From positions 9,602,347 to 9,666,346 of the forward strand of contig NC_085047.1 in NCBI RefSeq assembly GCF_963662255.1: a stretch of DNA of 64,000 bases, read 5' to 3'. Source of the DNA: Cinclus cinclus (Eukaryota; Chordata; Aves; Passeriformes; Cinclidae). Below, piece after piece: positions 48,423 to 61,800 of this stretch (the stretch's first letter is position 1; the number at the start of each line of letters is the position of its first letter). The notes beneath the pieces are model-generated. The model searched no databases. It was not told the DNA's origin and saw only the letters and a list, made by a program, of their open reading frames with translations. Both the position numbers and the translations under genes were made by a program.

Positions 48423-51400
48423 CTGAAACAGTGGCACAGGCATTGGCATCCACACCTTTAACCATCCCCTGCTGCTGCTGTGAGCCCTGTTCCACTACAC
48501 AGGGTAAGTTTTAAGAAGCTGCTTGAAGACAGCATCTAAGAAGCTAAAAATATTATTTTTGGAGGAGCCACAGATAGAGGTTATCACTTAGCTGGCATAT
48601 TTGAAAAGCGTTTCAGAAGGAGTTTTATTTCACCACTGCAAGATAGCATGCAGATAGAAAAATATCTGTTAGCAAAGATCATCAGGTTCATTTGGTTAAC
48701 ATAGGATGAAAATTAAGACCTTGATTCAGAGAACTGAAATACATCACTCTTTTCTTCCAGTTTGGGAAAGCACTTAAAACATACCTTTGATGTCACATCA
48801 AAATGTGTTTAACTACTTACCTAATTTATAGTCTAAAAGAGAAAATCTGTTGAGTCAAAAGTGAAACACTACAGCTATTCTACCCTGGGTACCAACCACG
48901 TCCTCCATTCCTACTCTATTTGCAAGTTTTCACCAGCAAAAATATCTAACAATTATGCAAGACATTTTCATAATCTGAGGGATCTAAAGGATGACGCCCC
49001 TCTTTCCAGCAGAGAAAAACTCAATCACACCATTTAACAGCTTACTTATCAAATCATTTCATCACCTTTTAAAGCCATGAACTCCCATTTTTTCCCTGAT
49101 AATTTACATCTACATGCTTGCAATACTGAATAAAGGACCCTGCAATCAGCTGGAGAGTGAGTGCATGGCTGTGTATAAGCTTCATTCTACAACCAGTGGA
49201 ATATCTTGAAGATGAGGTAAAATGCTCATGTTCATTTTTCATGAAAGATCATTTTATCCCAAATAATTGTGTTGTTGAACCTTTTCTCTGAGCCATCTGT
49301 TAAGCAACAAAATATAACCTTTGTTTCTGAAGAATGTGTTTATACAAACAATGTGGAATACTTGAATATACACCAGCCCAGGACTGCCACAAAAAAATCA
49401 GTATAACAGAATTGAGAATTATTTTTCCTTTTAATGTACTTTTGTGTATTTAACAGCCATACTGCTGCTTTTCTAAATTTTGAACAACTGAATAATTGTG
49501 TGTAGCAGGCAGGATTAACTTCTAAACAGGTGCAAGTTAGCCTGGCTCTGCTGATGTCAATTAGGTTTGAATCATTTCTTCTAGCTGAGAATCTGTTTAT
49601 TATAGTCCATACACAACACCTGACCAACAATGAAGTGAAAACAAATTATTATGAAGCAATATGTTGTATTTGAGCTCTTTGAGATGCAAACCTCTGGAAT
49701 CTTCAACAGATCCAATGTGTTTTCATCATGCTATTTAATAAATAAAACATATCAGGCATATGTTAGCGGCACATTTTATGCCTAAAATAATTGTTTCTGA
49801 AATTGTAATGCTGCAAAAATACTACCTAACATTTTTTTGTTAACAAGATTCACAAAGATCAGAATTATTAATATTGTAAGAATCACACCTTGGAAGTGTG
49901 AGCTCATCACATTCATTGAAACTGAAAACAGAAAGCTAATACATGTTTTGAACTCAAAAGAGAAAGCCAATGCAGATTATTTCTTAACACCAGAATGTGA
50001 AAGCTATTTTGGAAATTCTGGAATATCACCCACTGAATTTAAGAGATAGGACAGGAAACACGATATAACAAGAAAAATGTAATGCAGTTTCACCTTGACA
50101 GAAAATGTTTAATCTCATTAAGGTTCCTTATGACTACATATTCCAGCCATTTGGTGGAATAAAAATTTATCTCAGCTCACACATACTATCAGGGTAGCTG
50201 CAGCATGAGTATATTCCAATTAAAACTTAGCTGTGCAAGTTATCCCTTGGATTGAACGTAAACCAGTAAATCCCAGCATTCTAGGTAGCTAAAAATTAAG
50301 GAAGAACAACTATTTAAGTTGCTAGCTATTCTACTGCAGTTATTTGCTTCATCTAAGTGTCTTTCTTATGTGTAGCAATGTTGCTATTTTTAAAACCTAC
50401 TGCATTACAGATATTGTTCTTTGGCATATAATTAGATTTTTTAACAGCCGAAATGAGGAGCTCATAATCCTTTAAATAGCTCTGATCAATAGTATAATTG
50501 AAAGCCTCCTGGCCAGAAGGAATCTTCATTTTCAAGGGTGTTATGGGTGAAAGACCACTACAGGTTTCCATGACACTAAGGCTAAAGGTTAAATGAACAC
50601 TTAAGAGTTTCCACTGATCTGTGAAAGGCTGTATTGTCTTCAGAACTATGACTTGTAAATCTTCTTCAAAACATGTGTGTGCTTGCATTCCTGCTACTTA
50701 GGTCTTCATTAGTAAGGATCCAAAACTTGATTAGAGTTTAAAATTATTTTTATATATATATATAACCAAAAAATGGTGTGGGGATTGTTGGTTACTTTTA
50801 AAACATTTTAATAACTTTTAATTTACATAGTTTTCTCCTAGCTGGAAACTACTACATCTGTTCCACAAAAACATTTTTGTGTGCCTACAAACATATTTGC
50901 ATGGTAAAACAGAAGTTGATTTCAAAATAACTTTAATTTTAAAAATGGTTTTGAAACTGTTTGCCCAATACCCATATATCTGCATATTCTGGTAACTGAA
51001 AAATTAACAGATTCCTTTTGTGTTAAAATTCATCTTAATTTTTTAAGAGATTGTAGGAAAAGAAGAAATTGTATTTGTTCATGAACAGTTTATTCACCAC
51101 AAATGAAGTCTGGATCAACTGAAACCATATTTAAACTTGGGGAATATGTGGTCAAATTACAATAGCAATTAAAATAAGGGAAAGACAAAATGAAGTCTTT
51201 ACTTTGGAACTTCCAAAATCAACATTTCAAAAAATTTTCCTGGTGAAATAATGGGTAAAATCAGACATAAGTAAGGAAATTCACATGATGAAAAATCATG
51301 ATAAGACAGGATACTCTCTGAAAGGTGGAAAAACAGAGACCAATCCCTCATCTGTTTTGTTGTTTTTGGTTTTTTTTTCCTCAGAAGAGCTTCACAGGAA

Positions 51401-54310
51401 ACTGTGAAGTTTTTCTGAGTTCCTCCTGTTTGAAATTGTCTCACTTGCTATAAAATATGTAATATACTTTGGATGAAGGCTGAGTGTCGTGGTGGTCAGA
51501 TTTGTAGACAAATAAACTGTAAAAACATTTATTAATCAATTTTAATAATTACTGAGGTGAAATTAAGATCTCCAAAATATTCTGTGCATGGTTGACAAGT
51601 GCCAAAACAATATGAATTGGAAACTATTCCTTTTCTGCTGAGCATAACCAGAGACAGAAGCACTTGGTTTACTTGTATGATCTGTCATTTTAAGATTGTG
51701 AACTGCATGTTCATTTCTTGGGTTTAAAAGCACTGCGAAGATTCTTCAACTTCTACAATGATTTTGCTTTTCCAGATGTGCGTTACACAGTGAATTACAT
51801 GATAGCCTTTCAAGAAAATACAAGATTTGAATTTCAAATACGCTGAAGGCTCTTAGCACAGTCCATAATCAGCAAAATTATCACTCAACTCAGCACATTT
51901 CATCACAGCTAGTAATCTCTTCTCATGTGAACACTTGAGTTAAAAATATTTCCAGTAAAGACTTGTAAGTGCAAAAATGTAACAACTGAAACACTGCTAT
52001 ATATGGTATAATTAAGCACTTGTTTTTCTGCACATGACATGTTTTCATTCTGTATTGGGACTTCAATTGGATCTAAATTACTCTGGATCAAACAAAAATG
52101 TGTTCAAAATGAAAAAGATGGCTCGCCACTATTATTAAATCATTAACCAAACAGAAAAATTCTGGGCTAGGAAGTAAAACTGAAATCACCAGCCAAAAAC
52201 TAGAACACTAATGCTTATAGCTAGCACGCACAGCGTTTATCTTTTATTATATTCTTAAAACTATTAAATTAGATTTCCCTACTGATAAAAGTCATTAGCT
52301 CCCATAACTTCTGCTCAGCATCAACCAAAACAGATTATTTCGACATTTATGGTTAACTTCCTAACTAAAAGCAATTAAAAAAAAATATCTGTGATCTAAT
52401 GGTACAATTATTCACATAATCTCAGCTCCACAATGTTGTTTTGGCACTTTTTTCTGACCTCACCTGCCCTTTGACTCCAGGATGAAGTGGTATTTCTATA
52501 AAGCAATCTTGTATTATTTCATAATGATCATGCTGACAGTGGGTTCTGGAAAGCATTTGAGGAAAGCAGGCTCTGCAGTCCTTGAGCAGCAGTGCCACCA
52601 GCTAATGCTCTCTTGAGCTATGTGGAATGCACACTTGCCTTTAATCAGAATTAACTGGAGATGAGCTTTCATTTCAGCCAGGATACTTTCCCTCGGCTTG
52701 CTAAACAAACTAATGAAAAATCCGAAGAGATCAATTAGGATTTATTTTTTTTCCCCAGACAAGGAATAGATAAAGGTGGGCCAAAGCCCTTGGCTGTCAA
52801 AAGGAAGATTTTCTCATCACTAGCATCCTTGAACCTGATTTGATCCACTCAGCGCCTGTTGCTGTAAATCTGTGCAGCATCAGCAGGTGTGACCATTTAA
52901 CAGCTCAATGTCCTCCCAGCCAATGTTTGTGCATTCTATTTATTCCAATCACAGTCATGGCCCTGAATCAGGCAGCACTATGGACAGATATTAAAAAATA
53001 TTGCCTTTCCTTTCCTTTTAAATGACCTTTTAATCTACATTTAAATTTGAATTGAATGAAAATGCATCATTTTGTCATAGAGCATGAGAGAAAGGACTTA
53101 GAGAGATTGCAGAGCAAAGCCAAGTGTTTAGTCTCAGAAAAGCAATGTGCTTGAAGAGATGCAAGGATAAAGCAGAAATTATTTCCCCTTGTCATAAAAA
53201 TATAGGCAGCTTTTGGAAAACAAAGAAAAGGCATCAAATTAATGCTCAAACCTCTATAACACGAGCCTGAACCTCTCTACCTGTCACTTGTGATGAATAT
53301 GCTCTTGTGAAAAGGCAGATTATTCAAAATTAGACATCTTTTCAAACTTTCATGGTGCAGGCAGGTCTCTAAGGGAGCAGTAAAAGTAGACCTCTGCATA
53401 TAACAACAGTTTTAATGGCAAAAATTCATCAAAGTCTGTCAGGAGATATTTAATGTGTCAGTTAAGATAAGGAATAATGATGCTGGGGAATGCCACTGTC
53501 CCTGAGTATAAGAGGGATTCTCTTGTTTTCTTCACTAACATTAAAGGATGCAAACTGCCTTCTATCCACAGTAGGATGAAGAGGGATATCAACAGGATTC
53601 CTGATACAAGAGAAGGATTTATGTTTGTTGATAGGAAGCCTCAAGGCACATTGAATTTCAAATAAAAAAATTTGAAATGGAAAGCATCAAGACAGACCAT
53701 GTGATTATTTTCCTTTCCTGAAAACTCTTCTGTACCTATAGATTTTAATTACTATTTTCACACCTACCCCTACTGAGGCATTCTTACAACACAGGTAGGT
53801 GCCTTATTCACAGAGGTTCTAGGCATTCTAAACCTACAGTACTCCACCACCTTCAGAGCAACTGTGTTGATTTAATTGAGCTAAGGACACATCCCCTACT
53901 TGTCTAAGATAGGACTGAAGACTGATGGGAATGAAGATACATTTTTTGCATCCCAGTTCACTGCTTTAATCACAAACTTATTTGTTCTCCATGATTTTTT
54001 TTTTTTTTTTGGCAATCCTATCTTAGCTCTAGCAAACCAAGCAGCTTCATTTCTCACCAAACCTATTCTAAGCTAGTTTTCCCCTTTTTTTCCACTGTTA
54101 ACAAACCTCCAGAAAGCAAGCAAGAGGCAAACTAGATTTTGATACCTTTTTTACTCCACAAACAAATACAGAGATATTTTCTCACTTTATTTTCTATAGA
54201 AAATTGTCCATTTGCTTGTATGATTTATGTGATCTCATATACCTTTATTTACACTGCTTTTAAAGTACTTTTGACAGGAAAAGAAAAAATAGGAATTTCT
54301 AACAGCTCAC
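48423..54310 (-). other. Intron (5.9 kb)
   Basis: AT-rich, with a TA repeat near 50749-50763 and a run of 16 T at 53995-54010. The 52700-53010 stretch is less AT-rich and enhancer-like in texture but has no decisive motif. No transposon or gene is recognisable. Confidence 0.75.
53995..54010. repeat. Poly-T run (16 nt)
   Basis: Sixteen consecutive T on the plus strand (A16 in the transcript), flanked by non-repetitive sequence. No element body is seen beside it. Confidence 0.9.
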
Positions 54311-54482
54311 CATCAGTAACCTCCAGCTGAGCCTTTGCTAAAATGCTTCCAGCAACCGTCAGTGCTTGACAAATGTAGTAGCCTGCATCAGACCTCTGGA
54401 TGTTGGTAATGGTGAGGTCCCCGGTTGGTGACACGGAGTATCTGCTGTTGGGCTGCAGAGGCTGGTTTGGGAAGAGTAGGTT
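54311..54482 (-). CDS. ROBO2: ROBO2 Ig4, second half
   Basis: 172 nt, 57 full codons, entry phase 0 and exit phase 1. It encodes [40 protein letters not shown] and [25 protein letters not shown] is the Ig F-strand motif, whose cysteine pairs with TFPCETKG of the preceding exon. [12 protein letters not shown] is the conserved E-F region. Ig4 is the domain implicated in Robo ectodomain dimerisation. Acceptor TTTGCAG follows 54482; the donor is GTGAGC. The near-identity to mammalian ROBO2 leaves little doubt. Confidence 0.97.
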
Positions 54483-57400
54483 CTGCAAAGACAATTCATC
54501 TCACATCAATTCAAAGCACAAAAGCACCCCTTTTCCTTCAGCTACAGAGACAATGGTTTTTCCTTAAAAGTACTATAAATAATCGAGGAGAAAAAAGTAA
54601 GTGCGGTTCTGACTTTATGAACACATAGAGCTGCTTTCCCTGCCTTGGGCAACTCACAGTCTAAATTAGAAACAGCCTTTTGACAGCTCACAGTGCTATG
54701 TTCTGACTGGGGTGTAGGCGAGGAGACATTTTCCAACAATCACACTCGAGCGATTTATATTTGTGACACATTCATCTTCATTCTGAACGCAATTGTAATA
54801 ATATACTGGGCTATCAAACCAGAAGGACATAACACTACAGCAAACACTAGAAAACTAGCATTGAATCCTGGGCACTTAGAGCAGAGCACTGTTGTTTGGC
54901 TGTGAAAATGTTCTGAGAAAAGAAGAAAGTAAGTGCATGGCACGTAAGTAAAACTGGGAGGAAGACAGGAGCATGTCAAAGCGGGAGAAGCTGGCAGAGC
55001 ATGAGACTTTAAAGGAGAAGTAAAAGGAAATTAAAACTCTGATAAACCAGGGGAGAAATGCAGCACAGAGCCTGGAGGGTGAAGAGAAGGGGTATTAATC
55101 TGATGTGGAAACCATCAGAGAGAAAAAAAATAATTTCATGTAGGATAAGATATCAGTTAGCACAAAACAGGGAGATTAGTTTTTGCCTTTGGGCTGGATT
55201 GGAGAAGAGAGAGACGTCAATAATAATAACTGGAATGGCTCTAGTAGTCATTGCATATGATGAGGGACTGAATGAATCAATACTACAGACCCAAAAAGGT
55301 CTTAGTGGTGAGAGCTGTATTTTCAAGGAAAAAGTTATACCCTCTGGCACAGCTCTTGTGAATAAATAAGAACAGGAAAAGGAAGGCAATGTGAAGAGAG
55401 AGGTCAGCAGCATTGCCCAGTGAGATGGAAAGGAGAACAGCTTAAACAATAATTAAACAGCAGTAATTCCAGTAAAATAGGGTCTGGATTTTATATCAAC
55501 TCAACAAGACTCTATGAAAAATACAGTTGTTTGCATCAGGAATACTCCAAAACAGTGTTACCATGCTGTGATAAGTTTTCCGTCATTACTGCAGCTCTGT
55601 CCAGCTCTGCTGTGCTTTCTAATGATGACTCCCTAATAACTTTTAAGCTTGTCTGTAATGACTAAAAAGAAAAATCTAAAAGTGCAGAGAAAGGTATTAA
55701 ATTAATTTTTCTGCAGATCCATTTCTTCTGAAACAGCCCTTGATGGTGTATAAAAATTACTTGGAACTGATAAGCAACAAACTCCTTAAGAAACAAGTAA
55801 GAATTCAAATAAGAAACAAATTCTATTTTTAAGTGAAACTCGTGCCTTTATCTCTATGGTTTTGGCAGCAAAAGGAAAGAGATATGCTGTAAATAAAATC
55901 CAACATGCTAAGTATCCTTATAATTGTATTAACCTACTGGGTTACTCATCACACTAGGCTTTTCTTTTACTGCCTTTCAATAGCAATGTTTAAGAAATTT
56001 ATAACAGAAAATTTTTCCTCAAAAATCAATATACACCTAGTAAACATGTCAGATAATAGCAGAAAAAGAGTGTTAAAATTCTGAAACAATTACAGGTTAT
56101 GGGACTAAGTAAGTGGGTCTCAAATAATTGCCCTGTTTTCTGAACCACCCTGAAACTTTCAGAATAACTTTGCCTGGCACAAGATACCTACTGGATGAGG
56201 GTATTATGAGAACTTAAGTAAATATTATGAGAAAGAGGAGAAATTTGACATGGCTGATCTTGACTTCACTTATCACTCATTATGTTAAGTATAAAAAGAA
56301 GCTGAATGTAAAAGACAGTGCAAGGATTAAGCTCCTAGAGAAAAAAGGAGTCCAGAACCCTCTTTATTGCTTCATTAGAAAGAAGAATCAATCCTTGTTT
56401 TTATCTTCAGTATGTGCTTCTCTGTTCTGAAAGGTACCATGTCCCAGTGAATATTCCACACATGGGGAAGAGTTCACCAGTCTCATAACTCCTCCCTTCA
56501 AGGACCAGATAACTATGAGCTATAAATGGCCCTAAACTACAGTACCACTCCTTTTAAAACACTTTTCACAATTTCACTGGTTTCAATTAGCTGTGGGGCT
56601 GCTCATCTGGGCACAAAGGTGGCATGCTGGGTTGAAAACAGAGGGACCAGAGCCATCCCTGATACAGTACCACTGAATTTATCTCAAGGAAGAATTTAAT
56701 CCACACAGTCTAAAGGTTACACTTGCCCTGCCCTCGCACATATCATTGACGAGCGGCTGTTGGTCTTTGGGGAAAAGGCTACCAAGCACAAAGGACCAGC
56801 TGTTTATACACAAGCTGGCACAAAAAATTACTCAGGAGGGAAAAGCACCCCTCCCTTCCAGCTGGTTGAGCTCAAAAATGCAGGATTGAGAAACAGATTC
56901 ACAACCAAAGATGCCCTACAATAACTGGAGTGGGATAACATGACTACATAACATTACTTTGAACACTGCAAGTGGTGCTGCATACAGTTCCCCTAAAAGC
57001 AGAAACAGCATTGTAGAGACAAGCAACAATTTATAGCTGGGAGGCAAAGGTGAAAAGTCCTGTAATTTGGCAAAAATTCCACTCTCTGCTGCTATGATGA
57101 TATACACTATGTGGAAACTCACTCTGTGGCATCTCACTGCAAAATCTGGCAAGCTATACATTGAGATGGCAACCAAACCTTCAGTGATGATCAATTAAGA
57201 TTAACATGAGAATGCTGTAAACCACATTGAGCCATGTTTCAAGGTTTGATTATAAACCATGCAAGTATCAATTTTTATGTTGCATTTATTTGCCAAAAAA
57301 GACTATTCTAACCCTCGGGGATCTGATTCTCAATATGGTAATTAATTTTCCAGGTTTGTAATTAAGCAGCTTCAACATAGTACAATCAGGAGGTAATAAC

Positions 57401-58710
57401 TTTCAATTAAAGACACAAGATGCATTTTCACCTTAAAATGTTTTTACCCTTGAAGTGATACCAATGGAAGAGGATAAAATAGAGTATTAACACTTTTCAA
57501 TTACGCTAAATGACTTTAATCCTGAAAATGATGTCCTACTTTAATTAGAAGCTCTTCTCTTTATTACAGCATGATGGATGTCCACTTTATTAGATTCAAG
57601 TGTGACACTATAAGCTCACTTTACATAAACATTACCATGTTATTAAAATGCTCTACAAGGAAGGGGTTTGAAATGTTTGCTAGCACATCAGTACTTCCTA
57701 CTTGAATTTCAATATGCTATTCTACCTTCCCCTTGGAAAAATTGTCACCTTAGTGAGACTCACAATACTGTGTTTTCCCAGGATGTTATCCTTGGAGGCT
57801 AGATCTAAATTTCTCTAAATATTACACTGAGACATACACACTGAAGGTTAAGCTTGCACTCAGACAATAAAATAATCACACCCATAAAGTAATCTTGTGT
57901 CTTTGTAAGCCACCAAGACAGCGGAGCACAGAATGCTGTCAGCCTGGTCCTGGCATTCTGGACCAGTTTTCTGATCTCCTGAGAAGGTGAAGCAGAAGCA
58001 GGTGGGGCAGAGCAGGAGATCTGTGGTCCAGCTCTTATTACATGTTTTACCTGAGCTGGTACACACAATGCCTCCAGTAAAGAAATGTTGTGGCATCACA
58101 TTCAAATAACTAAGCTACAGAAGTTAGTATGGGCTGATGGCAGCACCAATTGCTGCTCCACAAATGTTGCCTTCAAAGATGATTGGGTAAATATTTCCAA
58201 AGTCAGATCTGGAAATTTCTTGAGACAATTTTACTGAAGAAAATATCTGTGTGCTCCAAACCTGTATCTGTATGCCCTATGAGAAAACACCAATGCAAAT
58301 CAGCTTGCTGGATACATTCTGCTTGATCATGTCTAGACAGGTTGTGAACTGTAATTACTGGCTCTGATTAGTTCAAAATTGAGTCATACCTTTTTTTATC
58401 TACTGTGCCTGTCTCATCCACCTGTTTGTTGGGGGCTTCAGAACAAAAAGGTCTTATACACACTGTTTCTTTCTACTCATCTATACAGTGCCTAGCACAG
58501 GTTTCAACAACTGAAATGGCCTTTGTGTTCTTCAAAATATTAAGAAAAAAAAAGTGACACAAATTTCAGTTGAGAATAATGGTGGCTTAAAAAGACAAAT
58601 TTCTGTGCAAGATGAAAACTGTGAAAGATAATGTAAATAATTTTCCTCAAAATTTAACAATCTAACTATTTAGAAAGACTTGAAAGACTTACAGGCTGCT
58701 TGCAACTTAC
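54483..58710 (-). other. Intron (4.2 kb)
   Basis: AT-rich. A TAATTA-rich block from about 57180 to 57430 (GATCAATTAAGATTAAC, GGTAATTAATTTTCC, TTTGTAATTAAGC) looks regulatory but is unproven. Open frames near 55060-55450 on both strands have no recognisable homology. No transposon recognised. Confidence 0.75.
57180..57430. promoter_or_regulatory. Candidate intronic regulatory block, TAATTA-rich
   Basis: Several homeodomain-like cores within 250 bp, including two TAATTA-type sites about 20 bp apart near 57341-57366. The basis is base composition and motif density only. Confidence 0.25.
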
Positions 58711-58835
58711 CTGACTTCCTTCTTTTTGCCAGAAAACAGCTGGCTGGGGATTTCCTTTAGTTTCACAAGGAAAAGTCACAGTTCGACCCTGGGCTACAAT
58801 CTGGTCTCGTGGTCTCACCACAAACTGTGGGGGAG
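58711..58835 (-). CDS. ROBO2: ROBO2 Ig4, first half
   Basis: 125 nt, 41 full codons, entry phase 1 and exit phase 0. It encodes [20 protein letters not shown], then [20 protein letters not shown] and [18 protein letters not shown] distinguishes ROBO2 from ROBO1 (PPHFVVKPRDQVVALG). C in TFPCETKG and W in AVFWQKEG are the Ig B- and C-strand core residues. Acceptor CTTGTAG follows 58835; the donor is GTAAGT. It is the most 5' exon of the gene in this window; Ig1-Ig3 are not encoded between here and the right edge. Confidence 0.97.
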
Positions 58836-61800
58836 CTACAAGGTAAGAAAAACCATGGTGTAAATTTAGGATATTTTGCAAGGGAGAGAAAGGGACTATT
58901 GAAGGAAAAAGACAACATTATGGAGATTTGTTTTATGTCAGAGGACATGACACCAGAAACATTCATTAGTATAGACAGAATTAATATATAAACAGAAACA
59001 ACAACAGCGACAAAGAGAGCAGCAATATATGTATGTGACATCCCCAGTTATAAAAAAGAAAATTAACAAAGGAAAGTAACATTACAACCATACATGCTAG
59101 AGTCAATTCTGATGACATTAAATGCTAAAGAGCATGAGTCAGGCATCTATATTGCTGACTCTAGATGTATTCTACCTTTGCTCTGGAAAGGTATCAGCAC
59201 CTTCAGATCCTCTCACACTTAACAGAGCTATCGTGTATTGCAAGATACAAATTAGGATAAACAGACTGCCTTTCTCAATCTGTCCCTCTGGACTTTTTAA
59301 AATGATTGAGAAAGGAGAGAAAGGTCTGGATGACAGCAAAAGAACCCAAGTTCAAGAGCTCCCTCACTCTGCTTAGAAGCGGTGTGGAAAAGAATGGTGA
59401 GAGGACAAGGACTTGCTGTAAAAAGAATGGTTGCTAAAAGAACACAAATTTGGTAATCCCAGGTAAATCCAGGTTTCAGCTAGTTTAAAGAGCAGAGAGA
59501 AGCAAAAGTTGAGCGGTTGATGGGAAGAGATGAGTGGTGAGTAAGAAGGAATAGGTATTTCAGGAGGTAAGGAAGACACAAGGTAAAGAAAAAAGGAGAC
59601 TGGAGTTGAAACAAGAAAGAAGAAGCAGGCCTGGCTATGTTTTCAAGTAGTTAGCAGTAACAGCGTTCAGTCATAGGGGAAGCACCAGGAAGCACAGTCA
59701 GAAGTGAGCAATTTCTAAAAGAGGGGCATAGTTTGACTTCTCTGTAGGGTAATGGTGGAGAATAGAAAGTCAGTGCTTGGGTATGTTAAGGTAGAGAACA
59801 GGTGCTAATGAGTAGAAGAAAGAGAGTGAGGAAGAAGTGTAAGAGGATTTGAGATAAAAAACTTGAAATCAGTAACTATGTTAAGCATGATGTAGAAGAA
59901 AAGCCAATGATTTTTCTATGAAGAACATGCAAACCCTCAACACTTGGTTCATCACTGGAATTCGCTGAAAAGGGGATTTGTACTCTTTTGCGTATTTTTA
60001 AAATGCAAGCAACATCTCCAAATATTCTTATCAAAGGACTCGCTAACTTTTGGGGCAGGCTAAAGAAGGTAAAAAGAAGTAAAAATGAAACTCAAACCGC
60101 TCACCCCACCCTTGTTTCCTTCTATTCCACTACTGGTTTTGTAGGTGTACAGAGGGATGGTTTAGGAACACTAAGCTTTCAGGTAAACAGAATTTAAGTG
60201 TTTTAGAAAACCGTTATTTTCAGCATTATAATTGCAAACTATTTAATTAGGCACGAAGAGCAATCAAGATCCAGCTTCCGATTACACCTGCTGACAGCAC
60301 AGACACAAACCTGCTAACTGCATAAAATGTGAGCAGACCTGATCCTCTTGAAACACAATTTGCAGCTACCTCATGAGGTACTTCCCAAGGCTTTACAGAT
60401 CAGCAGGAGTCTAAAGAGCATCACTTGAGTAGTGGGGGCACTCTTAAAACAAGAGCTGTAAAGCACTTAATAAACATTAATCAGTTTAGAAGGTAGAGGG
60501 TATTTTCTTCAGCCTCGGCTCCTCAAGAGAGGTTTGGGCCTTTCTGGAGAGAAATGTCCACCTCTTCCTCCACCTTGCGAGGTGTTAATTTTATGAACAG
60601 GCAGGACTAAGGGTGAGGTGCCCTCTTCTGCCTGTTTACAGGCACGTGTTTTGAGGTTTCTATAAGGTGGTGCTAAACATACTCTAGGAACTGAGCTCAT
60701 GCTATACCACTCCTCAAGTGCTGAGCTGCAGCGAGTTACTTGGGCTTCCCTCCCCTTGTTTCACCCAGCATATCCACGTACAACCCCCACAGGTGCCAGG
60801 AAATGGCAGTGCAGTAATCTGTGCAGTGCCCGGGTGGCCCCAAGACCACAATCTTCCTATGGTGCCTAAAAACCTGGTGTCAGGAGACCATCCCACAGAT
60901 CTATCCCAAGCAGGATGGATGGCTAAATTTACTTCCTAGGCTTGCTTGGTGCCCTGGAGGGTGCACAGACAGTGCTCTCAGACAGCTCAACAAAAGCAAG
61001 AAAGCTGTGGCATTTCCATGAGCGGGTCCTTCAAATCACGTAACTGAGGAAATGCAAGGTAGGCAAGGTTAAGGGTTCATCTGAAACCCTCGCTGACACA
61101 CAGGTCTCTACTGTAAATCAGTCATTCAGAGCATTAAACAGATATAACACAACTGAATTTTTCACTGTAGCAATCCCTCCAAGGATCAAATTAAGGTAAT
61201 TTGGTAGTCAAGGAACAATGAGAAATACACACCCTGGTTTCTGCCTAGTTTCCAGTTCTTGACCTGTCCCTAATTTTCAACATCTCTCACTTTCCTAAGA
61301 GCAGAAAAAATTCCACTTTGTTTGTGATTTTTCGTCCCCCAGTAAGAAAAGGAACATAAATCTCTAGCTCTGACACAGACTGAATGTTGCTCTATTCTCT
61401 CCCTGCCACTCACCAAGTCCTCTCCACCATTTGACCATGAGTAGGTATTTGGTCTCACAGTTACTAGATCAGGCTTTCTAAAGACTCCAGCAAGCAATCA
61501 TGTATAGTTATACAACAATAGCTTTTCTAGCTTTGCTCTACAGCCTCAATTACTAGAAATTCACTATAAAAATAAATGAATCAGAGCTTTTACTCACATT
61601 AAATTGAGCACAAAACCAGTTTCTTCAGCCAAGCTATTTAGCACCACAATTTTAAAGGACATGGAAAACAAAATTTTTGAAAAATAAAACTTTTCATTCA
61701 TTTAAAAAAAATATTCAAAGATGGAGTTATATAATGAAGGAAATCTTCATTTTGTCAGCGTTTGTTGTCCTATTCAGCTATAGCTGTTTACAGACAGCCT

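Noticed and set aside
48200..48514. 104-codon plus-strand frame
   Set aside because: Antisense shadow of the Ig5 exon.
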